Source: Carex sylvatica (taxonomy: Eukaryota; Streptophyta; Magnoliopsida; Poales; Cyperaceae). From it: a stretch of 24,126 nucleotides of DNA. The notes beneath the pieces were generated by a model, which was not told where the DNA came from, did not search any database, and worked only from the letters and a program-made list of their open reading frames with translations. Within the stretch, counting starts at the first letter, position 1. Each line of letters begins with the position of its first letter. The stretch lies in the NCBI GenBank assembly GCA_964058845.1, contig CAXKVR010000452.1, forward strand, positions 1 through 24,126, read 5' to 3'. Below, piece by piece: positions 8,197 to 18,273 of the stretch. The position numbers and the translations under genes were made by a program.

Positions 8197-10421
8197 ATGG
8201 CAGCAGAAACCAGTACAAAAATCTCTTTAAAAACCCTCAACTCAGGCCATGACATGCCAGTTGTCGCCTTAGGCACGTTCGAGTTCTCGTTCGATCCTGA
8301 TAAAGCAAAAGCGGCCATCATAGAGGCGATCAAGATCGGATACCGCCACTTCGACACAGCAGTTCAGTACGGGTCAGAGGGTGCCTTGGGTGAGGCCATC
8401 GCTGAGGCTGTGCGGCTCGGTCTGATTGGGTCCCGTGCGGATGTGTTTATCACCACCAAGCAATGGTGTACCGACAACCATCCTGATCGGGTGCTCTCTG
8501 CCATTAAAACTAGTCTCAGGTAAATTCCTAATTTTCCCCTTTGTTGTTAAACTTTTGTGGGTTAATTATCTCAACTGTAGATATTTTATCATACATCAAT
8601 CCGAAAATGACAATCCATTTACTTTCCCTTCCACAACTTTGCCAATGGAATGTGCACTAAGATGTATATCCTGTCATGCTTTTAGCACATTAAAAAAAAA
8701 AAAAGAAGTTGGGATTATTTATTTTTATTTTTTTGAAAAAAAGAGGCAGTATCCCATTCTTTACCGGAAACTATTAATTTACAGAATTTGGCATAATTAA
8801 TTATGGATACCACTTGTTGCCTCACAATTATACTTCGACATGATAAGAATATCTGTTTCTCTGTTGCTTGATTTCATACTGACACACTTTCAAGTTTACA
8901 CTTCTTTCTTTGCTTCTCATATGCTAACTAAATTCATTTCATAATTAACATTTAGCAATCTGAAAATGGACTACCTGGACATGTATCTGATCCACTGGCC
9001 AATAAGCATCAAACCGGGGCCTATAAGCTACCCGCTCAAGCGAGAGGAAGTGATGCCTCTGGACCTAAAAGGTGTGTGGGAGGCCATGGAAGAGTGTCAA
9101 AAATTGGGTCTGACAAGGTCCATTGGAGTGAGCAATTTCACTACGAAGAAGCTTGAGGAGCTGCTTCAGTTTGCTACCATACCCCCTGCTGTTAATCAGG
9201 TAATTTATTAAATAATGCTGCAAGTTTATTATTATTTAGTTTAAAATGAAAATGTATGTGGGGTCGGTTTTTCCCTTCTTTTTTTTTTTCTTTTTCTTGA
9301 AAGGTTCTTTTGTTGAATAATAAATAAATAAAATATGTTTTTTGATTCAGGTTGAGATGAATCCAGCATGGCAGCAACAAAAATTGAAGGAATATTGCAC
9401 AAAGAAAGGAATAACTATCACTGCCTACTCTCCTTTAGGTGGCCAAATGAACTTCAATATCCCTAATGCAGTTTTAACATCTCATGTGCTCAAAGAAATA
9501 GCAGATAGCAAAGGCAAAAGTATTGCACAGGTGCGGCGGTGCTCTTTTTCACTATTAGCAGATATTTATTCCATATCAATCAAGCATTATACTGGCAGGG
9601 GCAGACCCTGGATTTTCGGGGGGGGGGGGGGGGGGGGGGGGGGCGGGCAAAAAAAATATCGAATCGAATTTAAATCCTTAACTAATTAGGTACTCAATAA
9701 AAAAAATAATGTTTTGACTTATATTTTTCAATATTATGACTTATAATTTATGATTCTTTAATTTATAATTCTAATTACCCATCAAATTTATTCTGATTTT
9801 AACACTAAATTTAATCCGAATTACAAATCAAATATTCAGAGGGGGACAAAAAAATTTCCAAAGAGGAAGCAAAATCGATCGATACCGATAAATCATCACT
9901 AAAACTCGAAAACCAAGGGGGCCAGCTGCCCCTCCCTAGTCTACTTTGGGTCCGCCCCTGTATACTGGTATTAGTATTATCAATGGGTGTCACAACAAGA
10001 GTTTGATCAGTATATAAAATCTTTCAAGAATATCAGTTGATTAATAATCAAGCATTAGGATTTTAACACCTTAATTATCATTCAATTATCCTACAGACAT
10101 AATGTCTCCTAAGAGATTTTCTTCTTTATAAATTCCAACAACCAACAACTGATGATTAGTTAAGTTTTATTGTATTATTATATTTTGTAGATTTCACTGA
10201 GATGGATTCTGGAGCAAGGCGCAGGCATTGTAGTAAAGAGCTTCAACAAAGAAAGGCTCATACAGAATCTGGAAATCTTCGATTGGGAATTAACCGAAGA
10301 AGAACACGCAAAGATCAGCTCGATCCCGCAAAAGAAGGTGATCACTACAGCAATTATGCTTGCCTCAGAAGGATCTTTAACTTCGGTTGACTTTTCCGAT
10401 ATAGATATCGTGGAAACTTAA
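8197..10421 (+). CDS. NADPH-dependent aldo-keto reductase, AKR4 group, four exons
   Basis: Coding exons are 8197-8519, 8956-9199, 9351-9530 and 10191-10421. All introns are GT-AG, and the joined frame gives 325 residues ending TAA at 10419-10421, the usual length for the family. The ATG sits in a good context (CGAGATGGC) and precedes [20 protein letters not shown], the normal N-terminus. The catalytic tetrad is complete: Asp53 (HFDTA), Tyr58 (QYGSE), Lys88 (FITTKQW) and His121 (YLIHWP). The family signature [11 protein letters not shown] and the cofactor-binding segment VVKSFNKER are intact. Known relatives are cytosolic (AKR4B codeinone reductase, methylecgonone reductase, polyketide reductase, deoxymugineic acid synthase) and reduce a ketone or aldehyde with NADPH. 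The substrate here cannot be read from sequence. Two regions differ from relatives I know: the loop [10 protein letters not shown] after YSPLGG, and a C-terminal tail ending [10 protein letters not shown]. Intron 3 carries a hAT MITE. Confidence 0.93.
9588..9968. mobile_element. hAT MITE in reductase intron 3, with TSD
   Basis: A perfect 8-bp target duplication TATACTGG (9588-9595 and 9961-9968) flanks a 365-bp element at 9596-9960. Its terminal inverted repeats are CAGGGGCAGACCC and GGGTCCGCCCCTG, 12 of 13 paired. The CAGGGGC ends and the 8-bp duplication identify a hAT-type MITE. It has no coding capacity. Both splice sites of the host intron are untouched and lie 57 bp or more outside the element, so the gene should remain functional. 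The element contains a 26-nt G run. Confidence 0.93.
9618..9643 (+). repeat. Poly(G) tract of 26 nt
   Basis: Twenty-six consecutive G lie just inside the left end of the intronic MITE, followed by CGGGC. In the sense transcript this is a strong G-quadruplex candidate. The exact length may be a sequencing or assembly estimate, since long homopolymers are error-prone. Confidence 0.9.
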
Positions 10422-11885
10422 ATCTTAATTTTGTTGGAAGTTGAATTGCTTATGCATGTTTTTAAGACTTCTTGTTGCTCTTTTGATGTGAATTTGTTGG
10501 TGATGTTTTGCCCTTTTTTCAAAATTGTTGCTTTCTGCGTATAGGAATTGTTCAATTGAATGGCAGAGTCTGATCATCAGTTGTTAAATAATAACAGCGA
10601 TGATTCGGCCATAATTGGATGGATTTTCAATTCTTCTTCTTTTGCATAAATAACTTTGGAGGACAAATTCATATCACTAAAAAAAGAAAAAAAGAACATG
10701 AGAGGTGGTCTAATTTCCACCCTATAATGTTGAAAACTAAACCAAACCAAAAGTTTAATTTTGATATTTATTGGGTTAAATTTTATAGTCAATGCTTAAA
10801 ACTATTAAATGTAATATAAAATAATCACCAAAATTTTAAGATCCTTAATCATGAGCTATGTGTTCACCACATACAAAAGTGTGAATTATGTTCAAATTTT
10901 CTAAACATTTTATAAAAGGGGGATTTCATGTATAACTCTCATAAATCTCGAAATTACATATTTTTCTTTCTAAAATTCATAATATCATACTTGCCGCTCT
11001 AAATTTTAAAAAATCACAAATATACCCAATTTGATGACTTTTCTATTAAAACTCATTTTAAATTTATAAAAAAAAAATCCATTTCACCCCTCTTAAAAAT
11101 AAAAATATATAGTCTGTGTAAGAAAATTATTTTGTTCTCTAACTGATTATTTTCTCAAGACAAATAGTTTATTTTTTACTTGTGTTGTAATAACAGTGGC
11201 ATTTAGATAGTCAGACACAAAAGCGAATCTACATTGTTTGAATGGAGTCAATTGACCTCATTCAATTTCAATATTTTTATATTTTTATATTATTTTTAAT
11301 ATATTTTAAAGAAAAATGCTATGAATAGTGTGAATTTGACTCATTGATAGTAGAAAATTTTATATACTTGATTCTCATTCACATTTGACTCTATAGTTAA
11401 CTTCATAGTGTGAAAATCTAACTATATCTAGATTAGACATATACAATAACGGTGACATTAGACATTTTGTGACCGGAGGACAGTGGTAGAAACTACGAGT
11501 CGTTCAATTTTGTCCACACTTTTTTTTTCTAAGTCCTTTTTAATTTTCTCGAAGTTGCAATTATAGCTCTCTCTAAGAAACGTCACTTGTCATTTTCACC
11601 TATGGTTTAGTTTGACAACGTGACAAGGTTTATTTTTATTTATCCCTAGATTGAAAAAATGTTTGACAATAATTTTGAAGATAAGGTTTTAAGATAGTGT
11701 TGAATTAAATAAACCAATTATTTAGAAAGACTAAAATGTCCTCAATGTTAACTTGGTATCGTACGAATAGTAAGTGATTATATTTAGTTGACTAATATCA
11801 CAAGTTAGTTTTCTTTGCACAATCTCATTAAATATTTCATTATCCCAAATTTTTATTGGTATATTATTAAAAAAAAACAATTCAG
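10422..11885. other. Reductase 3' region and AT-rich intergenic DNA
   Basis: The first 200 bp should hold the reductase 3' UTR: T-rich sequence with TTGTTG words, and AATAATAAC near 10585 as a weak poly(A) signal. The remainder is AT-rich and contains no frame I can support. Short loosely repeated phrases occur (AATAACAGTGGCATTTAG near 11190 and AATAACGGTGACATTAG near 11447), which may be traces of an old insertion. Confidence 0.45.
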
Positions 11886-12263
11886 GTTTGAGAGGATTTG
11901 AAAATTATCCAAGCCGCCAAATAGTTATGTGGTCTCAAAAACTGGAAGGCGCCAATTAGCCATGCGGCTACAATCTAGACGACTCTTTTTTTTTTATAAA
12001 AAATTTATTAATAAAATATTGTCCGTTTGTAGATGAGACCAAAAATTAAAAAACTAAAACGACATTCTCTACGATATCATTTGTCCATTTATATATGAGA
12101 TTATTTATTAATCCTTATCGTTTGTGCAAAAAAAAAAGATGAGGGGGGCGCTAAACTATTTGGAGGTCTCTAAATTAGAACTGCAAGACTAATTGGCGGC
12201 TTCCAGCCTTTGAGGCTGCTAAACGGTTTGGAGGCCTGGATGAATATGAAATTCTCATCAAAC
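11886..12263. mobile_element. Element with about 100-bp terminal inverted repeats
   Basis: The first 100 bp (GTTTGAGAGGATTTGAAAAT...) align with the reverse complement of the last 100 bp (GTTTGATGAGAATTTCATAT...) at roughly 70-75 percent by eye, including the shared phrase CTGGAAGSCGCCAATTAG. Within each arm a short unit is repeated: GCCGCCAAATAGTTATG and GCGCCAATTAGCCATGCGG on the left, with matching GCCTCCAAACCGTTTAG, GCCGCCAATTAGTCTTGC and ACCTCCAAATAGTTTAG on the right. The 180-bp centre is AT-rich and noncoding. Long degenerate terminal repeats suggest a Mutator-like or foldback element, but I found no target duplication, so the superfamily is open. Confidence 0.65.
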
Positions 12264-12746
12264 TTAGATGTTTTGATTTATTTTTTTATAATTATGGTAC
12301 AAATATAAATTCCGGTTTCATTACTAGAGAAGGACATCTCTAAATAATACATAATAGATATTCATCGTAACATAAAGTCCAATAGAGAATAATTTTAGCA
12401 AATTAATTATCAAATATTATTACCTCTAAAGCTTAGTTAATTAGAAGATCTCCTGAAGATGCTATACATAAGATATAGGTTGAAGTTTGACTAATTGATA
12501 AAATTGTTAATATGGTACTTAAAATTAGGAAACATAATTTTATTATTATCTGAAAGAAACTTGCTGCAGTTCTGTGGCAGAAAAATAGTATCGGCAACAA
12601 TTTTAAATAGATGGCGACATGGCGTTCACAGCATGTTGAAAATACAACAGCGTCAGTCGACAGGAGTTAATTGAGAATTTTTTTGTTTAAAGATATTAGT
12701 ATAAAATAATATATGGTATCAGAATAACCGGCTGGATTCTTTGAAG
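12264..12746. other. Intergenic DNA, nothing identified
   Basis: AT-rich sequence with no open frame, RNA gene or paired ends that can be supported. Confidence 0.5.
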
Positions 12747-13644
12747 CATAGACGGATCCGGAAAAAAAATCGGAACCAAATTTTAAGTCAAAAATAATTC
12801 TCGGATTCAATGGATCCAATATGTGTGCCACAACCAACACAACAAACCGCTGCAAATTGGAACATATTGGAGCTGGAAAAAGAATTCAGATCAAATCTTT
12901 GGAGTCGAGAAAAAGTTTCGGATCCAATGTATCTAGCCACATAAACACATAAAATTAATACTACAACATCACAGTAGACCAAAAATTTTGGATCCAAAGA
13001 TTGGAGTTGCAGTTTAGATCTTGTGTAGCTACGGGTGTTCATTGGTCCGGTTTAGTTGGTTTTGAAACGAATCGAATTAGTTTGAACCAAATAGTTTATT
13101 TTTTGGTTTAATTGTTCAGTTCGGTTTGTGTTTTAAAATCAAATTATAATTTCGGTTCGGTTTGATTTGAAAAAATTTTAAACTGAAATAACTGAACTGA
13201 TCAAACTTTTATATATTATGAATTTGGTCCGGACTATCCCAGTTTATTTCTTATACCCCAGTCTATTTCTTAATCAATTGTTTCAAATACTTCGGTTTAT
13301 TTCTTAATACTCTGATTTATTTCTTAATATACTTCGGTTTATTAAAAATCAATTTCTTTAAAAAAAATTAATATTTCGGTTTGAACCGAACAAACTGAAA
13401 TAAAACTTTAGTTCTGTTCGATTTGATTGCAATGCTAAATCCGTTCAGTTCATTTTTTTTTAAAACCAAATTATAACTTTAATTTACCTAATTTGATTCG
13501 GTTTCAACCGAACTAAACCGATGAACATCCCTGTTTGTAGCCAATTGATAATGGGGGCACATGGTGTTTGATAAAGGGATTGGATCCGACTTTTTTCTCT
13601 CGTCTCCAATGATTGAATCCATTTTTTTTTTTTATCTGTCTATG
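12747..13644. mobile_element. Old hAT-like element split by a younger one
   Basis: The ends CATAGACGGATCC (12747) and, reverse-complemented from the right (13644), CATAGACAGAT resemble each other. The subterminal DNA on both sides is dotted with GGATCCAA or GGATTCAA words (about 12803, 12919, 12989, 13574, and 13605 in reverse). Its middle is occupied by the separate element at 13030-13533. No target duplication is visible, and the ends are diverged, consistent with an older insertion. No coding capacity is seen; open frames on the minus strand here are incidental. Confidence 0.45.
13022..13541. mobile_element. Nested hAT MITE with CGGTTT-rich ends and TSD
   Basis: Target duplications TGTGTAGC (13022-13029) and TTTGTAGC (13534-13541) agree at 7 of 8 positions and flank a 504-bp element at 13030-13533. 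The left end GGGTGTTCATTGGTCCGGTT and the reverse-complemented right end GGGATGTTCATCGGTTTAGT are clear inverted repeats, continuing into GGTTTTGAAACGAATC against GGTTGAAACCGAATC. The interior repeats TTCGGTTTATTTCTTAAT several times (about 13238-13345). This end type is typical of common plant hAT MITEs. It sits inside the older element at 12747-13644. Confidence 0.85.
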
Positions 13645-14258
13645 CCATTTAAAAATCCCAAGCACTCATTTTAATATCCTATATAATTTTATATTAACTT
13701 TTATAAGTAAAAAATTACGGTGTTAATTGGAGGATTAAGCGTGACTTGTTCTGATTTCCAGTATCTACTTTTTTGTAACTTGTGTGTACTAGAAAAAGAA
13801 TTAATTGACAAAATTAGTTCATAAAATGTTACACATAACAATCTCTTTCCGCTCTTCAATTCTTTTGTATTAATGTAGTAAAGAAAATTAGTCCTGTTAT
13901 TATTAATTCTATCACAACATGCTATGGTACATCATGTGTGAGGATCACGTAACATGTCTCTCTTCAATTGAAAATAACATGTTACTGCACGTTATATATT
14001 AAGTGATCATTTTTACAATATTATTTTATTATTTAAATTTATTTTGCAATAATTCTTTATTATTAAACTTTTTTTTTTATGAATAAGTAACTTAAAATAT
14101 TAAAAATAATAATTAAATATGACTATTCACCTAACATATTATTTACTATTTTAATCATATTACATCACATTACGTGGAGAAATCTTTTGATCACGTACTG
14201 CGACATAACATGACTGGATCAAGTCACAACATGTTAGTAATGTATTTTTCATCACTAA
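13645..14258. other. AT-rich intergenic DNA with repeated ACAACATG and GATCACGTA words
   Basis: GATCACGTAACATG near 13944 and GATCACGTACTGCGACATAACATG near 14190, plus TCACAACATGCTA (about 13911) and TCACAACATGTTA (about 14225), suggest the remains of one element or a diverged duplication. I could not align convincing inverted ends or a target duplication. No gene is seen. Confidence 0.35.
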
Positions 14259-14414
14259 ATGTGGTGTCTGCTACTAATTTTAGTTTCATCTAGTTTGAGA
14301 TTCTATTCTATTTTGGTTGGAAATTCGGAGTGCACTCAGCAATCTCAATCGTCACTAATAAATCGAACGGCTCAGAATTTTTACAGCATCCATGAATACC
14401 TTGAGAAAATGCAG
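14259..14414 (+). CDS. Candidate first exon of a small secreted protein
   Basis: ATG at 14259 opens 52 codons up to CAG/GTCAGC, a usable donor site at 14415. The first 20 or so residues (MWCLLLILVSSSLRFYSILV) read as a signal peptide with a possible cleavage after VGNS. The mature part has one Cys, an N-glycosylation-like NRT, and FYSIHEYLEKMQ. The donor is in phase 0. Two acceptors downstream (CAG/GTTGTAG at about 15256 and TTCCAG/TTGTTGG at about 15341) would continue open frames, the second into a Cys-rich segment. I do not recognise the product. AT-rich DNA throws up hydrophobic frames by chance, so support is limited. Confidence 0.25.
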
Positions 14415-14518
14415 GTCAGCCAGGCTGAGTGCAATCTTTTTGGTGTTACTCCCTATAATATATTTTTTTTCTGGAAGCAAGGAATTTCAATTTTCCTTTT
14501 ATTTTCCTTCATATGTAA

Positions 14519-15115
14519 ATTTTTTTTTTTTTTTGAAACATTGGCAGCAACTGTCAATTATAATTTTTCATTAAATAAAAGTAAAATTACATTCATTACC
14601 ACAACATAACAACATCACAACATCATTACAATATCATTTAAACAACACACAAAAACATCTAAAAAACACAACACAACCACTAACAACATAACAATAACAT
14701 ATAACGAATCGACTTCAAGCGATCGTCAATCTCCTCTCTCACCTTCTTGCTCTCCCCTGCACCAGCCGACTAACAACACTAAGATAGAGGCATCCAGAAT
14801 GGGGGTGGACAGGTGGTGGCAGGTGGGAGAGGCCGGCACTAGCTGCGACCTCCCCCACCTCTAACTATGATTTCGGTGTAGAGGTTTTAGAGATCGAGAA
14901 CAAGAGTAGAGTGACGGTTAAAAAAAGTGGTGGTTAGAGAAAGCGGAGGGAAGATGCGGAGGGGCTATGCCTCCTCTCTTTCGCTTTCTCTTTGAGATCT
15001 AAACTTTAGTGGTAGAAAAGAAGGAATGACGACTGTTGGCAGCCGGAGAAAACATTAACGGAGCAAGAAGACCGGAATCGATGATCCCCACTGAAAAGGA
15101 AGAAGAGAGAAATGA
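14519..15115 (-). mobile_element. Possible retroposed sequence with poly(A) tail, minus strand
   Basis: Read on the minus strand, this ends in a run of about 15 A (the T run at 14519-14534), preceded by TTTATTTAATGAAAAATTAT, similar to the 3' ends of plant LINEs and their derivatives. The 5' part (about 14740-15115) is much richer in G+C and in CTCTCC-type words, like an untranslated leader. No reverse transcriptase is encoded. I could not pair a target duplication, so the 5' boundary is uncertain. If the candidate gene at 14259 is real, this lies in its first intron. Confidence 0.35.
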
Positions 15116-15261
15116 AAGCCGGATAAGAAAAATAAAAGTAACTTTATTAAGAAAAATAAAAAATAAAGATAAAGTAAAAATTGAAAGTAATATATTATTC
15201 AAAATAGACAACAAACTATAATTTAAGTTAATCTTTTCATCAAGCATTCATCAGGTTGTAG

Positions 15262-16117
15262 TTAATTACAATTTTTTTATATTTACCAGCGAACGCCTGT
15301 TTACTGAGTGCGATAGCAGTTGTGGGTTTGCTTTTCCAGTTGTTGGCAGTGTCTTACAGCTACTGTCCATGCACCAGCACCGCGGAGCAGTGTTCGACAT
15401 GTCTTCGCCACCACCAAGACACTTACCCCACTTGTACTGAGAATACGACTTGCATGATGATGCACATACAGTGGGGTAGTCAGAATTTGAGTTAGGAATA
15501 GACAGAAATCAAGTTTGAATTTTTTTTTTCTGAACGGATTTGAACTCAAATCACCTTTATAATTCTCTTCCCGTTTCAGTCCGCCTACCAAATTACATCT
15601 TTATCTATCGAATCGGTTGTAATTTTTAAATTACTAATTAATACCAAAATTACTAAAACAATTACTTGTAATATTTAAAACATGCAATTCATATCAATTG
15701 GACGGAAGAGAATCGCTACTCCGAATTAAACAAAGATTTAAAAATATTTTTCTTCCCTAATTAGATTAAACGACTCACACTTCAATCTCTGAAGTATGAA
15801 CTGACAATCGCTACTTCGAATTAAATTCAGAAGTAGGCAGAATTAAATTCAGAGGTAGACAAAACCTATTGAAGAATCTAGTCCAAAAAAAAAATATTCT
15901 ACGGGTTGGCAGTTGCCTACCCCTACAGCACTTTAGCTCTGCCCCTGTGCACATACCGAGTCTATACAAATCAAATTATCGTGCCAACTGGACTTCACAA
16001 GCATCTTATGTTCACAACCTTCTATTCCTGCTTCAATTCAAGATCTTGTTTGTTGAAGTTAGAACTAGTACAACATTTGTTTCATATTCAAATAAGAAGA
16101 AAGTACAAATTAATTAG
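15262..16117 (+). pseudogene. Cys-rich open frame interrupted by a hAT MITE
   Basis: One plus frame is open from 15262 to the MITE at 15469 and, after the 479-bp insert and one copy of the 8-bp duplication are removed, continues in the same frame from 15956 to TAG at 16115-16117. The left part begins with a hydrophobic stretch (ACLLSAIAVVGLLFQLLAVS) and then has six Cys with spacing C-x1-C-x6-C-x2-C-x10-C-x5-C (YCPC, QCSTCL, PTCTENTTC). The stretch 15290-15465 is about half G+C, unlike its AT-rich flanks. There is no ATG in the frame before the Cys block, so any start must come from an upstream exon, perhaps 14259-14414. An alternative frame through the same DNA (SERLFTECDSSCGFAFPVVG, stop at 15438) is also open. 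The family is not recognised. Confidence 0.3.
15461..15955. mobile_element. hAT MITE with perfect TSD
   Basis: A perfect 8-bp target duplication TGCACATA (15461-15468 and 15948-15955) flanks a 479-bp element at 15469-15947. The ends are CAGTGGGGTAGTCAGAATTT on the left and, reverse-complemented from the right, CAGGGGCAGAGCTAAAG. The right end is a classic hAT MITE terminus and the left one is worn. The interior is AT-rich and noncoding, with repeated words such as TCGCTACTYCGAATTAAA (about 15712 and 15809) and AATTAAATTCAGARGTAG (about 15822 and 15841). Confidence 0.88.
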
Positions 16118-18182
16118 TGCAATTGCATAATTTCTCAAAGTCTTTAATTTTCGGATTTAATAATTATTTGCATATAATAGTTCCGTAACAGTACCTACAA
16201 CATGATTTCTGATTCAATTAAATTAAATATATATGGTGATAAGAAAAAATTACATAGAGATATGGAGTACCTATCGAGAGAACAAACATCAAAGCGATGC
16301 AAAGGGGAACAACTTTGATTTCCATTTTCCCCATCTCTTGATTCTTTTTCGTAATTTTTGCTTTTTCGCTTTTTTAGATAAGTATCTTGTAGGGTAATGT
16401 TGGGGTACTTATAGCATTTCTCGCACACTAACGTTACACAAATCGATTTGTGAAACTCAAAATTAATGAAGAATCTTAATTTAATTGTTTTCAACGTCAA
16501 TTATTAAAATTTCTCAACCAGTTTACTTATTGTAAAAACTGAAATTTTAGACCTTTAATGATTGTAGATCTTTGTTTTTAATTTTTGCTAGCTGTTTGTA
16601 AATGCTTGAACATAATTAATGACAATAAGCTGGCCGGTTCACTTACTAATTAATTAAGAGCCATCCATAATTAGAATTAATTTTCTCTCATGCATTAAAT
16701 TCAATTCGGCTGAAGATAGATACATAGACATGTTCCATGCATGAAACCTAATTAATTAAAGTATTTAATTTATATAGTAATGGCTTATTTTCACCCTTGA
16801 TACGATCTATATAAGAGGTGCCCATTCACCCAATTCGGTGACAGTTGTCTCCAGATCAGATTTATTGGACTCTAATCATCTCCAGACATCCCTTGATGAA
16901 GCCATAAGAACACCTAAGAGAAGGGATAGGACACAATATTTTACTTTACATCTACTTAAGAGAGTTAGATTAGGTTTGGAGGGCTTTGAGAGTATTTGAT
17001 TGTTAAATCTAGTCCATGATGGTGCGGCGACACCTAGATGATTGACAACATTAGATCAACCGAGTTAGAATAAGGAGAATAAAGATCTTTAATTAGTGGT
17101 GGAAATCATAACAGGAGATATCATTAGTTGGAACAACAAAAGTAGATATGGAAATCTTGAAATTTGCAGACGAATGTCGTGTTCTCGTGTCTCACCATAA
17201 GAACACCTAATGAAATCAAAAATTATAGACGAAAAACATAGCAATGAAGTTTAGAATTATTTGGACTAATCACAGGACCCCTTGTATCTACTAAGACAAT
17301 TCTTAGCCATATCCCTTGTCAGATAGAGCAATTACACCAGAGAGCTGTTGTTCCTAAATTGGATTAGAAACATTCAAACAATAACTGAAAACCAATATCG
17401 AGTAAGAACTGACTAAAATGAATTGAGTAGCATTAGTAAGCCGAAATCCTAGAAATTCGCTCTATCATCTTATTTCACATTACCTTACTTTCAGTAATTC
17501 TATCAAAATATCAAAACAATAACTCCCAAATTTCAGATTGTCTAGCTTTTCGAAAAGTTGAGATTTAATCGTTCAAAGCCTAAACAATAATTTCCTACAG
17601 ATTGACACCCGGTTATACTACTTGTTAAAATTATGCACTTGTAATCCGACTCGTCTAAAAAACTGAATTATAAATTTTATTAGCTATACATAATTCTATC
17701 ATCAAACCCTTTTAACTATTTGTCATACTCATAGCGTATTCAATAAAACGCGTATTCAACAAAACGGATATAAATAATAATTTATTTTATTAACTTAATG
17801 AATATGGGTACAAATAAGAATTTTTTCTTCTTAGCTTATCAGATAATAATATGGATACTAATAGAGTCATTATTTTCTTTTATTTTTTAAGAAGAAACCG
17901 TATGTTGACTCAGTACCAATAATAAATTGGCAGTGTAAATGCTGCCAAAAACAGAAAAGGTAGACTAAATAATACAAAATCCCCTGGGACATTATTGAAA
18001 GTCTATCATACAATGTGTGGCGGCTTAATGACAACATCTTGAATTTGGTTATCACGTATAATGGATCGAAAAGAAGGGCACAGGAAATCAGATTATACAA
18101 GCATCATTGCCCGTATAAAGTTGATAACGACTTCAACGTGTCATTCGTTAAATGCAAAAGTTACATTTTTTTTCTATCGGCG
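16118..18182. other. AT-rich intergenic DNA, no gene seen
   Basis: This 2-kb stretch shows no frame I can support. A minus-strand frame of 101 codons (16195-16500) has no recognisable domain or splice context and looks incidental. Two small repeats stand out: a 16-bp exact direct repeat CCATAAGAACACCTAA (16902-16917 and 17195-17210), and a 16-bp tandem pair GCGTATTCAAYAAAAC (17734-17765). Confidence 0.5.
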
Positions 18183-18273
18183 TTTTTTTTTTGAAGGTCA
18201 GTGAGCATGGCTCAACCGACAATTTCATTGATAAAAAATTTAATTACAAAAGCCTAAGTACATGACTTGTGCT
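18183..18273 (-). mobile_element. LINE-like 3' tail, split by a hAT element
   Basis: On the minus strand the sequence reads TTTTTTATCAATGAAATTGT, then CGGTTGAGCCATGCTCACTG, and ends in a short poly(A) (T run 18183-18192). This is typical of plant LINE 3' ends. Upstream sequence of the same fragment continues beyond the hAT element, from 18917 to about 18950. No reverse transcriptase is left in the window, so it is a heavily 5'-truncated copy. Confidence 0.45.

Noticed and set aside
13910..14245. A further MITE based on repeated ACAACATG and GATCACGTA words
   Set aside because: The words are in direct rather than inverted order and no ends or target duplication could be aligned.
16195..16500. 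101-codon minus-strand open frame
   Set aside because: No domain, no promoter or splice context, and low-complexity composition.
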